Assembly: GCF_001641265.1 (NCBI RefSeq)
Contig: NW_020167535.1
Coordinates: 682,001 to 746,000, forward strand
Source of the DNA: Pseudogymnoascus destructans
Taxonomy: Eukaryota; Ascomycota; Leotiomycetes; Thelebolales; Thelebolaceae
DNA length: 64,000 bases
Direction: 5' to 3'
A program made the translations under genes and the position numbers. The notes under the pieces were generated by a model. The model did not search any database, had not been told where the DNA came from, and saw only the letters and a list, made by a program, of their open reading frames with translations. Below are positions 1-9,094 of the stretch, piece after piece. Every line of letters starts with the position of its first letter. The first letter of the stretch is position 1.

Positions 1-1
1 C

Positions 2-321
2 ACACAGACCGATCTGCGCGACGACTCCAGCGTGCGCGAGAAGCTGCAGAAGCAGAAGATGAGCCCGGTTAGGAGGGAGGATGGAGAGAGGATGGCGAAG
101 GAGTTGGGCGCGATTAAGTATGTGGAGTGCTCGGCGCTGACGCAGTATAAGTTGAAGGATGTGTTTGATGAGGTGTGTATATCCCTGTGGTCTTTGAAAG
201 GATCCATGTTTGTCTGTTTGCTTGGTTTGGCGCATGTGTGCTGACAATCTCACAGGCTATCGTGGCTGCTCTCGAGCCACCTGCCCCGAAGAAGAAGCAT
301 GGGAAGTGCTTGGTCCTGTAG
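2..321 (+). CDS. CDC42: Cdc42 Rho-family GTPase, C-terminal part (5' end outside window)
   Basis: Two exons are visible, 2-172 and 256-321, joined across an 83-bp GT-AG intron. The first exon opens with TQTDLRDD, the TKxD-type guanine-base motif plus start of the Rho insert, and continues through VECSALTQ (the SA motif) to YKLKDVFDE. The second adds AIVAALEPP, a lysine-rich stretch (KKKHGK) and the CAAX box CLVL. A terminal Leu predicts geranylgeranylation, with the basic stretch helping membrane attachment. YKLKDVFDEAIVAALEPP is typical of Cdc42 rather than Rac or Rho1. Cdc42 controls polarised growth at the plasma membrane through PAK kinases and formins (family knowledge). The switch regions and P-loop lie upstream of the window. 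Identity as Cdc42 is secure; only the 5' part is missing. Confidence 0.95.
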
Positions 322-2521
322 ATGACCTGGATTGTATATCCCCGACCCGGTTTTCGCTCATGTACTCAGCGTGGACTCCGATCGACAAATTCCAGGCTTT
401 CCGAACCGCATTTTCGACCCTCAGCGCGCCTTCAACTTTGACGTCATTGCCACCCAGAGCAAGTCTTGTCTAGTTCAGTCCTGCACATCCGACGATCGCG
501 ATACCTTTGTTTCTCCATCTTGCAGTCGGCATAAGAGCACCAAAAGTTTGTCTTGCGAAATGAACAACCACGGAATCGACCAGGAGGAGCGACAAATCTT
601 GGCTGAAAACAGGCCAAATGGGAAAACCAGGAAACAGGAGGGGATTGCCTTTCATCTTCTTCTTCTTCACATCTTTTTTTTCTTATGTGTTTTCGGTGTG
701 GTGTGTGATACCGCGTGTTTTATTTTTTGCTAGGCGTAACGATTAGGGACTACTCCGTTTTTTTAAGTATTCTGTCTGGGAAAGCGACAAAGACAGTGAC
801 AGACATGAGAGTATGTGAGAGAGTATGGGAGAATATGGGCGAGTATGAGAGACAGTATGGTGAGAGAAATAAGGGGAGAAGTAAGGAGAGAATGGGAATG
901 AATCAAGATTATTTGAACAAAACAATATCTTTGCTCACTTTGCTTTTTTCTTCTGATTGTCTTCTCTTGGTATTGTTCCTTTGTTGGGTGGTGGCCGGTG
1001 AGTAGGGGGCGTGGGAGTGGCTGTCGTCGTGAGGCGGCATGCTTGAGTGTGAGTGATGTCGACTTGGATGTGCCTGCTGCACATTCCCTTCCCATTCCTT
1101 GGTGATATAAATCACTCCCCTTGACGAATTCCCTTTTATCCCTAGTCTGTGAGTGTGCGTCTTCTCTTGCAAGTGCCGGCCGCAAGTGCGTGGCTCCATC
1201 GATGCCGAAGGGTGTATGGGGCGAGGTATGCCATCAAACTGCCTCCTGGGCGGGTTTCTTTGTATGGGAGGCGACGGCCGTTGTAGGTTTGCTTCTTGAG
1301 TAGGAAGCTGGATTTGCTATATCAACCCATCTGTGCTCGTGCTGTGCTGTGGATTTGATATGCGTGTTGGTAGGTCGTCCTGTTTCGTATATGTCAGGAG
1401 GTGTGATATGAGGATCGCCAGCGGCTTTCCTGGAGGGGGTTCCTGTCAGTTCTGTATAAAAGGGAGTCTGGTGCTTGATATGCTGGATCGACTGGTGATA
1501 ATGCTGTGAGTGTTCATAGTTTGCTGTGCAGTGCTGTTGGTGATACCTGCATCAAGTTGAAGTCAGTATATCAAACCCGCAACCTTGCTTCAAAATTAGG
1601 ATGAATGCGTGGGAGTCCACCCAGTCCCTCTCTGTCAGTCCGTGTAACTGATCCAGTGAGTAGTCTCGCAGCTTGAGATCACCGTGAGAGTCCGCGAAGA
1701 AGAATGTCTTTGATTCGAGTGGAAATATATGTAAGAACCCGCCCTCCTTCTGTATGACATCGACAAGAAAGCCTTCATGGCGATGAGTTGTGTTTCCAGT
1801 CCACCCTCCCCCCTCCTTTGTTTTTTTCCTTTGTCCCCCCTCCCCTCCTCGCCGCCGCGTGACCCCGAAAACGACGTCGTCAGGCCGGTAAGGTGTCGAC
1901 GACTCAGCGAGTTTTGCTGAGTCGTCGATGCCCTCGCCCTAACGGGGCGCCTTTGACCCCTCCTCACCCCTTTTCCTTCCTCGTTGGCGGCAATGGAGTC
2001 GACAAGGATCGACTCATGATGGGGGAGGGATTTGCTGTTTGAGTGAGTGTTAGTAAAGGGAAGGATGAGGGGGAGGTGAGATACTTCCATCAGTGGTGAG
2101 TCGTTGAATCCAGCTCCTCGAATCCAGCATTTCAGATACTAACATCCATCGCACCACACCTTCGCCACCAAGCATCGAACCCCCTATTGTCAGTACACCA
2201 GCACCAAAACACACAAGCACAGCAAGCAAAAGCATCAGCAGGGAGTAAAAAGCTTCTAATATTCTACATACAAGAAGCCAGGCGCCAAAACGCCGCACAC
2301 GCGCAAACAGGCCCGGTGGGCGACGGGACTCTTGTGTCAGCACATAAGCTGACTATTAGGAGCAAACAGAGCCGGAAACAAGAAGCACAAGAAGGCAGAG
2401 GCAGAGGCGCACAAGCCGCAAGAAACACACAGAGCTGGGGAACAGAAAAACACAAAGCTGGACATGCACACCCCGAGACAAGAGAAGAGGTATCGAGACA
2501 GCAACCCAGAAGAAGAGAGAA
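322..2521. other. Gene-free stretch: CDC42 3' region and structured DNA
   Basis: No coding region is supported here. The first few hundred bases are presumably CDC42 3' UTR. About 805-870 holds degenerate GAGTATG-type short repeats. From about 1890 to the stem-loop array downstream the sequence is rich in inverted repeats: a 13-bp perfect stem at 1896-1928, a 7-bp stem at 1996-2015, and GTCAGC/GCTGAC at about 2336-2353. The open frames crossing it have low-complexity translations and no family resemblance. Confidence 0.6.
1896..1928. repeat. Perfect 13-bp inverted repeat (stem-loop)
   Basis: TCGACGACTCAGC (1896-1908) and its exact reverse complement (1916-1928) flank a 7-nt loop GAGTTTT. About 70 bp further on, GAGTCGA and TCGACTC (1996-2002, 2009-2015) form a second stem using the same GAGTCG/CGACTC core. 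Neither is followed by a T-tract that would suggest a Pol III terminator. Function unknown. Confidence 0.7.
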
Positions 2522-2893
2522 GAAGCCATGCGAAACAAAGTCAAAGACCTCAAAAAGTCAGTCTCCGACCACGTTGGCTCTTCTTCTCCTACCAGCGCCG
2601 AGACAGCCATGCGAAACAAAGCGAGGAGAGCGCCTAAAGGCGCGATTCTCCTGCCACGTTGGCTGTCCCCGTCAAAGGCGACCAGGCGAAACAAAGTCGA
2701 GGAGCGGAGGAAAGAGGCTCCAGGACCACGTTGGTCGCACCAGGGACTCGCACAGCAGCCAGGCGAAACAAAGCGAGGAGACTGCCCGGTGGGCGAGATT
2801 CTCTAAGCCACGTTGGCTGCGTATCCTCCTCACACCGAGCAGCCATGCGAAACAAAGCCGAGAACTTGGAAACTGTTCTCAGCCACGTTGGCT
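2522..2893. repeat. Array of five covarying stem-loop repeats
   Basis: Five units repeat every 75-84 bp. The constant block GCGAAACAAAG starts at 2530, 2611, 2686, 2763 and 2847, and each is followed 29-39 nt after its end by CCACGTTGG. Each unit folds as an outer stem, an internal loop of constant sequence and a variable inner hairpin. Outer stems are AGCCA/TGGCT (unit 1), GACAGCCA/TGGCTGTC (unit 2, 2602-2609 with 2660-2667), GCGACCA/TGGTCGC (unit 3), GCAGCCA/TGGCTGC (unit 4) and AGCCA/TGGCT (unit 5). GCG next to the outer stem can also pair with CGT opposite it, leaving AAACAAA against CA. Inner hairpins differ in sequence but stay paired, for example GAGAAC/GTTCTC in unit 5. Spacing is not a multiple of three, so no reading frame is conserved. 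The array starts 64 bp beyond the stop codon of the minus-strand gene at 2957-7414, so it may lie in that gene's 3' UTR; a plus-strand transcript is equally possible. Confidence 0.75.
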
Positions 2894-2956
2894 ACTCACT
2901 CAACCCCCCGAGTGCATCCTTTGAAAAAAGGGGCGAAGCAAAGACCCCAACTGGAC

Positions 2957-5900
2957 CTAGTCTGAGTCAGGATCCTGTCTCCGCCGGATGCGTTGGCGAT
3001 ACTCGGGGCCACCGCGCTCAGCAGCCAGGCGCCCCGCACGATTCGCGAGACGCACCGACTCTGATGGCGCAAACGGCGGCTGTTGGGGCGGGAGTGGGAT
3101 CGGGTGAGGAAGGATCTGGAAGAGTCCCGGTTCGGACAGACGACTGCCGAATCGATGACGGGGTCCGAGGTATACGAACTCGGCGCTGGGTGGTTGTTGC
3201 TGGGGGGGTTCATTTGCAGCAGCCCCCTCCTCCTGCTGGGCCGCTGGTGCGGCCGGAAATTGCAACGACTGGCGAGCACCTCTCGCTCCTCCCTGCTGCT
3301 GCAGCGGACCGGCGCCGGCGTACAGCAACTGAGTCTGGAGTCCGCCCACTGCCGAATACAGCATGGCGATTTGACTCTCCAGACCCTGACGCTCCGCCAA
3401 ATGGCCCTCGGCGAGAACGCGAAGGTAATCCAAGTGGTGGGCGTGCTGACGCCCCGTCTCCGCTGCGTGCCGCTCCGTCTCCCGCCTCGCAAGGTCGAGC
3501 TGCAGTTGGAACTCGACTCGCGCTGCCGTGAGCGCGCGCTGGTGCACCGTCGCTTCCGCGACGTAGACGTCCAGCTCGGCGTGGGCGCGAGCGAGTTGAG
3601 CTTCTGCGGCTGATGCGCGCGCCTCAGCTGCTGCGGCGTTGCTCTCGGCAAGCTGTAAAGCTGCTTCGAGCTCGAGAACGCGCTGCTGCTGCTGCTGCTG
3701 GGCGCGGACGGGAGAGGGCTCCACCTCTTGCTCCTCGCCGCGGGGGACAATCTCGGGAGCACTACCGGATGACCGAAGCCATCTGGTGGTGCTGGGGGGT
3801 TGGTCCGCAAACGAAACATTGCGGCCCCTTCTGAGAGATTGCCCCTCCGTGGCGGTGGAGGGACGGAGCCCAACGGACTCCACAGACGCTCCGATATCCG
3901 GAGAGGACGCCTCGTCGACAGAGGTCGTCTCTCTCACGACGAACAACGGGGTCTGGGGAAGCGGCTTGTTAAGGGTGTCGGCCGTGAGGGAAGGAGACCG
4001 AAGATTGGGAATCGAAAAGGCGCGCGCGAGCGACGATCTGCGCGCAGGCCAGCGTCGTGACCCCAAAGAGCCAGTTCCGCCGACCTTCACGAACGGCGCT
4101 CGGTGGGCGCTGGCCGAACTGCCAGGCCTCGGCGTGAAGCGTCCCGCGAAGGACGCAAACAGCCTCGGTCGCCCACCGACGCTCAGACCAGTCGCCGTGC
4201 TCTGGTTCGCCTCTCCATCCACGATCTCCGGCCTTGGGGTCGCGACTGCGGCGGCTTGCTCGGGGGGAGGACGCGCTGCTGCTGTCGCCTTCCGCGAGGA
4301 AGACTTGAGCGCGTCCTTGAGGCCCCTGGCCAGTCCGCGTAGTCCGCCCGTGACCTTCTTCCTCCGCGTCGACTTGGCGGGCTCGATGCCGGCGTCGTAC
4401 TCGAAGCCCTCGTCGAGATCGAGGGTTCGGTGCGCGCTAGCGAGGAGCGGGACCGCGGTCGGCGCTGCGGCTGACGATGGTGGTGGTGGGGGAGGGAAAA
4501 AGGGGGGGGCGGCCAAGTCGTCCCGTGACCCGCTATCGTTTAGCAGGGTCTCGGAAAGCGACACGGCTGGGCTGGGGGGCCTGATGACTCCCTCACCCTC
4601 TCCCTCCCTCTCCCTCTCGGATGCAGCAGGCGAAGCAGAAGTGCCCAGGAGCAGCTTCTCTTCGGCGACCTGCGCGGCCACCTCCGAAGCGGTCGCCTTG
4701 CGCTTGCCCTTGTCTCTGGTGGGACCGGAGTCCATCTTGCCGATGGAGGGGCTCTCATACACCCATCTGGGCCCATGACTCCCTCCATCGCTCAGAGACG
4801 ACGAGGACGCGCGCGCGGCCGACCCGTTCCGAACCACCATCTTACCCCTAACCCCCCCTTCCTCCTGTCCCTCTCGCGACGACGCTTCGTCTCCCCGGTC
4901 AGAGCCAGAGTTCACCTGCTCGCTAAACGAAGCTAGGTTCCTCCTCTGGATGCCGGAGAAGACGGGTGCCAACATCGCTGTCGGCGACCCGAAGACATCG
5001 CCCCGATCGGAACCAGACACCCCGCCGATGACAGGTCTCTGGACCGCGGCCTGGACAGTGCCAAAGCCGGAGGTCCTACTGTACACCGACGGCGACGGTG
5101 TCCGCATGGCCCTCCTACGGGCCGGAAGGGGGGTTTGCTCGGGAGGAGCAACGTACTCACCAACGACAACACCACGTCCTCTCGGGCGAGGACTCCCCGT
5201 CGAGATCTCCGCGGGATGATAGGAGCCGCGCGTGGCGTTCCTCGCTGAGCTGCGCGCGCTGCGACCCTTGAAAGCGGATCGCGCTGCTGCTGCCGTGCTC
5301 CGAGAAAACGCCGCCACGTCGCGCTCGTCGAACGGATCGCGGTGGTGGACGGGGGGTTGAGCACCGTGCTGCTCAAGACCTGATGGGGCTGGGGGACCGT
5401 GTGACTCAGCTGGCTTCTGAGCCACGTGTGTCCTCCAGGCCTCAATCAGGCCTTCCTCCGTCACACCCCACTGGATCAGGCCTGGGCAGGCGAGAGGGGC
5501 AGGCAGCGGGCTTGGGTGCGAAGGACCAGGCTGGCCCTCCGCACGCTCGCGCTCCGCCTCCTCCTGACGCACCTGCTCGCTAAAAGCGCAGGCCTGATCG
5601 TATAGATCCTCAGGGATACCGAATGGGATCTGCGGGTTCCGGTCCATCGGACCTTCACCCCCCCATCCAGCACCCTGCGACGCTCCTTTTGTCTCCTCGG
5701 CTTGCCGCCTAGCTCGCTTGAAGATGGCGGCGCGCTCGCGTGCGACCTCAGCCGCTGTCGGACTGATTGGGAACACGAGCGCGCCCCTCTCATCGTAGCT
5801 AGGGACTCTGCGCCGATTCAGCACATCCCACAGTTCATCTTCGGCTTGCTGCCACGTCTCGGCGTCGAGGGTCCCCGTACCGTAGTACGTGGACGCGGAG

Positions 5901-7414
5901 GCGGCGCCCGGCGACGAGACTCGAGGTTGTCGGTGCCTAACGGCATCCCGACGACGGTCCTCGGCCTCGCTCGCGGCACCGGCGACCTCCTCCTCTTCCG
6001 CGCTCACGAGCTCAGAAAACGCCGCGGCATCAGCCAGAAGCTGGCTTTGCTCGGCCTCGAACTCTCCCCGGGTCAGACCACGGGGCAGCTCGAGATGGCC
6101 GTGCTGGTTGATGCCCGGCATCGGCATTCTGAAGCTCGCAGCGGCGGCGTCGGCGGCAGCAGCTCCCTCGTCATCCTCCTCCACATCCTCCTCGTGCTCT
6201 TGGCGCACGTCCTCACTGAACGCGCACATCATCTCGTACATCTCCCGCGTCATGCCCTCGGGGGTGCTGGGGCTCGGGTGCTCCGTCAGAGCACCCTGGC
6301 TCTCCACGCGGGATGCCCCAAGAAACGGTCCATGACCGGGGGAATCGGCGTACGAGGCGACGGCGGCTCTCGGACTGCGAATGTGGGCCTGGTGGTCGTC
6401 CACGGCGCCGTACCCGCCAGCTGGAACGCTGACGAACCGGGCGCGGTGCGAGGGGCCAGGCACCACATTCCCAAAAGCAGAGGCCTGCTCAACGGCCGAA
6501 GCCTGGGAGTTGCCGCGCGGTCTGCCAAGGAAGGCAGGACCTGCGACGGCGGCGACGGCAGGAGCGATCGGAGCTCTTGGTCCAGCAACCACAAAGGGCT
6601 GCCGACGGGCGGCACCGGCGGGAAAGTGCGCGGCGCCGAGCTGCTCCGACCTCTGTCTCTGCTGCCTCTCCCACTCCCGACGGTGCAGCTCCTCGCGCCG
6701 GAGCCACGCATCCTCCATCTCCCTACGCTGATCGTAGGTGGGGATCACCTGATGAACAGGTGTGACTGGGCGGCGCCCAGCATTGCTGCTGGGGCCGGCT
6801 TGGGTGCCAGTCCGGATGGTGGCGTCGCGACGGCGACGAGGGCTCACGAAGCCGGGGAGCAGTTGTGGACGAGGGCGCGTCGAGGGGTCCACTCGGTCCT
6901 GTTCTTCACGAACGGCGGTGCGGGTCGGGCCTCGGAGGAAGGCTGACGACGAGGACGCAACCGCGTCCTGAGAGCGGACAGCCGCGCTGCCTGGGCCCTG
7001 AGTGGCCACCTTGGGAACTGGTGGGTGGGGCGGGACAGCGGCGGCTTCCAAGCTCGCGGGATCCTCTCTGGTGACCCCCTTTTGAATAGGGGGCAAAGGT
7101 GCGCCGGTCGCCATGGTTGGAGGAGGGTTTAACGCCTTCAACCAGCCAGAGGGCGACGCTGGTATAACGCCCTCACCAGGATCCCCGGTTCTTGGGTCCG
7201 AGGTATCCGGAGCGGCTTGAGATGGTGCCATTGCACCGAGCTCAGAGGCCGACCCGAAACCAAGGCCGAGACCAAACACGCGGGGATTGGAAGGGACGGA
7301 TCCTGGGAAGCTTGGACGAGGGCATTCGACAGCCGTGGTGGATCGCACATCGTGCGACTTGACGCGACGATGGCTGGGGGTGAGGGTGGGGCTGGTGTTG
7401 TCCTTGGAAGACAT
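2957..7414 (-). CDS. Large low-complexity protein with C-terminal coiled coil, function unknown
   Basis: One uninterrupted 1485-codon frame. I start at the ATG at 7414 (MSSKDNTSPTLT). The frame stays open 52 codons upstream, but that part is best read as a 5'-leader intron, and this is the first ATG of the predicted spliced leader. The protein is rich in Pro, Ser, Ala, Gly and Arg, with no recognisable enzymatic domain. A short motif around AFSE recurs: MCAFSEDVRQE, AAAFSELVSAEEE, ACAFSEQVRQEEAE, VAAFSRS and LASFSEQVNSG. A second pair is IPTYDQRREMED and VPSYDERGALVF. The last ~230 residues contain a glutamine run, then an Ala/Glu/Leu heptad-like coiled coil (LELEAALQLAESNAAAAEAR onward). The make-up suggests a scaffold or cytoskeletal protein, but that is inference. 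The region is much more GC-rich than the accessory island downstream. The stem-loop array lies just past its stop codon. Confidence 0.8.
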   Translation of the reverse strand: MSSKDNTSPTLTPSHRRVKSHDVRSTTAVECPRPSFPGSVPSNPRVFGLGLGFGSASELGAMAPSQAAPDTSDPRTGDPGEGVIPASPSGWLKALNPPPTMATGAPLPPIQKGVTREDPASLEAAAVPPHPPVPKVATQGPGSAAVRSQDAVASSSSAFLRGPTRTAVREEQDRVDPSTRPRPQLLPGFVSPRRRRDATIRTGTQAGPSSNAGRRPVTPVHQVIPTYDQRREMEDAWLRREELHRREWERQQRQRSEQLGAAHFPAGAARRQPFVVAGPRAPIAPAVAAVAGPAFLGRPRGNSQASAVEQASAFGNVVPGPSHRARFVSVPAGGYGAVDDHQAHIRSPRAAVASYADSPGHGPFLGASRVESQGALTEHPSPSTPEGMTREMYEMMCAFSEDVRQEHEEDVEEDDEGAAAADAAAASFRMPMPGINQHGHLELPRGLTRGEFEAEQSQLLADAAAFSELVSAEEEEVAGAASEAEDRRRDAVRHRQPRVSSPGAASASTYYGTGTLDAETWQQAEDELWDVLNRRRVPSYDERGALVFPISPTAAEVARERAAIFKRARRQAEETKGASQGAGWGGEGPMDRNPQIPFGIPEDLYDQACAFSEQVRQEEAERERAEGQPGPSHPSPLPAPLACPGLIQWGVTEEGLIEAWRTHVAQKPAESHGPPAPSGLEQHGAQPPVHHRDPFDERDVAAFSRSTAAAARSAFKGRSARSSARNATRGSYHPAEISTGSPRPRGRGVVVGEYVAPPEQTPLPARRRAMRTPSPSVYSRTSGFGTVQAAVQRPVIGGVSGSDRGDVFGSPTAMLAPVFSGIQRRNLASFSEQVNSGSDRGDEASSREGQEEGGVRGKMVVRNGSAARASSSSLSDGGSHGPRWVYESPSIGKMDSGPTRDKGKRKATASEVAAQVAEEKLLLGTSASPAASEREREGEGEGVIRPPSPAVSLSETLLNDSGSRDDLAAPPFFPPPPPPSSAAAPTAVPLLASAHRTLDLDEGFEYDAGIEPAKSTRRKKVTGGLRGLARGLKDALKSSSRKATAAARPPPEQAAAVATPRPEIVDGEANQSTATGLSVGGRPRLFASFAGRFTPRPGSSASAHRAPFVKVGGTGSLGSRRWPARRSSLARAFSIPNLRSPSLTADTLNKPLPQTPLFVVRETTSVDEASSPDIGASVESVGLRPSTATEGQSLRRGRNVSFADQPPSTTRWLRSSGSAPEIVPRGEEQEVEPSPVRAQQQQQQRVLELEAALQLAESNAAAAEARASAAEAQLARAHAELDVYVAEATVHQRALTAARVEFQLQLDLARRETERHAAETGRQHAHHLDYLRVLAEGHLAERQGLESQIAMLYSAVGGLQTQLLYAGAGPLQQQGGARGARQSLQFPAAPAAQQEEGAAANEPPQQQPPSAEFVYLGPRHRFGSRLSEPGLFQILPHPIPLPPQQPPFAPSESVRLANRAGRLAAERGGPEYRQRIRRRQDPDSD

Positions 7415-8055
7415 TGTGCTGTCACAGATGTCTTCGGATCTGATTGTAGTCAGCAAGGATTCAAATATGAAGAATGAGAAGTGAATCATCAAGGAAGCAG
7501 AGAGCCGCGCTGTGCTCTCTCGGTCCTTGGAAGCGGATGCGGGGAGTTGAGAGGCTAGAGAGGCTATCAAGGAGGAGATGAGGCAGGAGGGCGAACTTAC
7601 AATGTCGTTGAATGACTGAGCTGACCTCTTTGGTCAACTGGACGGATCTTGGATCTACAGAATCAGTCAGTCAAGAGCCTTCTTCGGCTTGTATCGGTGG
7701 AACTCACCCGGGATCTTCTCCTGGCAAATGATCCCTTGGTTCGAGGGACGCACGGCACGAATGCTCTTTTCCTTCGGAGCTGGAAGGAGAAAGGAGGTAA
7801 GTAAAGACCCGAGATTGATATGATTGAGAAGACTTACTGAGAAATGGTGATGGTATTGCTAGTGTTGCTTTGGTTGGTTTGGTTTGGTGGGCGCTGTGGT
7901 TGTTCTTGCTTTTGTCTGTTTGTGGGTGGAAAGAGAGAAAAAGGAGGAAGATCGGGGTGGTTTGTGGGCGGCAGGAAACTACCCACGCGCAGGTTGCCTG
8001 GGTTGCTACGGGGAATGGGAAAGCAGAGGGGGACCGAACTTTACTATCACTAATG
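7415..8055 (-). promoter_or_regulatory. Intron-rich, ATG-free 5' leader of the gene at 2957-7414
   Basis: Reading the minus strand, three consensus introns can be placed upstream of the ATG: 7780-7837 (GTAAGT, acceptor CTTCCAG), 7655-7707 (GTGAGT, branch CTGACTGA, acceptor TGTAG) and 7440-7600 (GTAAGT, branch CTGAC, acceptor AATCAG). The exonic pieces between them (7708-7779, 7601-7654, 7415-7439), and the sequence above 7837 up to about 8050, contain no ATG on the minus strand. The spliced leader therefore reaches the MSSKDN start as its first ATG. The transcription start cannot be placed. Confidence 0.55.
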
Positions 8056-8303
8056 CATGGCTTCAAGAGGATACTAATCATTATCATTACAGTTTTAGAG
8101 ATATATTTATTGATTTACTCTCGCCGACGCCGAAGCCGCCTCCCGCCGAGCTTGAAGTTATATCCGACACAAACCCCTTTCTCCCGGTGGTCATCCACGT
8201 GAGCGGCCGCTGAGAGCACCGAATGGCGGCAAAACGTGGGATATTTGTACGGGCTAGGGTAGCTCGCCCCCCTAGCCCTCTCAGTGATTGACCCCCTTCT
8301 AAG

Positions 8304-8613
8304 CGTTTGTGAGAGCTTCCGCTACCATTCTCAACTGTCAGCGCCTCTGGTATGAGCGGGCCAAGCGGGGTATTCTGTTTCCGCTTTCTAGTGGACTACA
8401 ATTATGTCGATGAGCTGGCAGCATTATGCGCCGTCGGTGTAATACACTTTTATGGAAATCAATAATCTTTCCGTTCTTGTGAGACTTCCTGCTGCACATC
8501 CCACCCGTCGGTATCTCAGATATCAGGAGTGTTCTCGATATACCGTTTCCGCTTTCCAGCGGCCTAGAGCTGAATCTACGAGTTTGATGGCATTATACGC
8601 TGTGGCTTTAATT
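8304..8613. repeat. Imperfect tandem duplication, period about 168 bp
   Basis: Roughly 140 bp starting near 8304 recurs in diverged form starting near 8471. Anchors are GTTTCCGCTTTC (8377 and 8545), GGCA(G)CATTAT followed by CGC(C/T)GT, and GTGAGA(G)CTTCC near both left ends. The copies differ by many substitutions and small indels, so this is an old duplication. The rest of 8056-9094 holds nothing else I can support; it lies between the leader of the gene at 2957-7414 and the 3' end of PIK1. Confidence 0.5.
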
Positions 8614-9094
8614 TGAAGTTACAATTACCGAGGCGGCACTGATACATATGGTTTTCTGTAGCCCGGCCTTGTTGTGGATGCCTTTGTCCGCCGCCGTTGA
8701 GTTCTGCGGCCTCAACTCCGCCCCCACCCGAGTTCCCTTTGTAAACACAATCCATTATACAAACACACGTCACATAAGCCGAGATAGTCACATTTATCTC
8801 CATAGCATCCATCAGCAAGACTGAACGTCAAGAACAAAGATCTTCAATACCACTTCATACTGTGGGCCGAGCCAGCTTTTTCCTATATACAATAATTCAA
8901 AAGGTCGTTTTCTATATATCCCCAGCGGCATCACCCGCCAAATCAAAAACCAGTTCTCACTAATGCTCTCAGATCTGTTTCTGGACATGATGCATCCCGT
9001 AATGTTCAAACAAACGCCCACGCCCAGATGCCGTGACTCGATATCATTTTCGCTGCGCTATGATTCAGGCAGGTGCAACTTGTGACAACTGCCT

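Noticed and set aside
2522..2893. CRISPR-like array because of regular spacing
   Set aside because: The genome is eukaryotic, and the spacers are paired hairpin arms rather than unrelated sequences.
2522..2893. Hammerhead ribozyme array because of GAAAC in each unit
   Set aside because: The CTGATGA core strand is absent from every unit on both strands.
2187..2924. 245-codon plus-strand open frame across the stem-loop array
   Set aside because: The repeats fall in different frames (CETK, GETK, then AKQS), so the frame is not under protein selection.
3639..4778. Long plus-strand frames opposite the 1485-residue gene (also 5702-6946)
   Set aside because: Antisense shadows of a GC-rich coding region; low-complexity Arg/Pro translations and no domains.
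7138..7425. Alternative minus-strand frame reading through the leader exons (APKEKSIRAVRPSN then TKEVSSVIQRH)
   Set aside because: Looks protein-like but the leader exons contain no ATG and the frame ends after ~95 codons in the main exon; 5' UTR is simpler.
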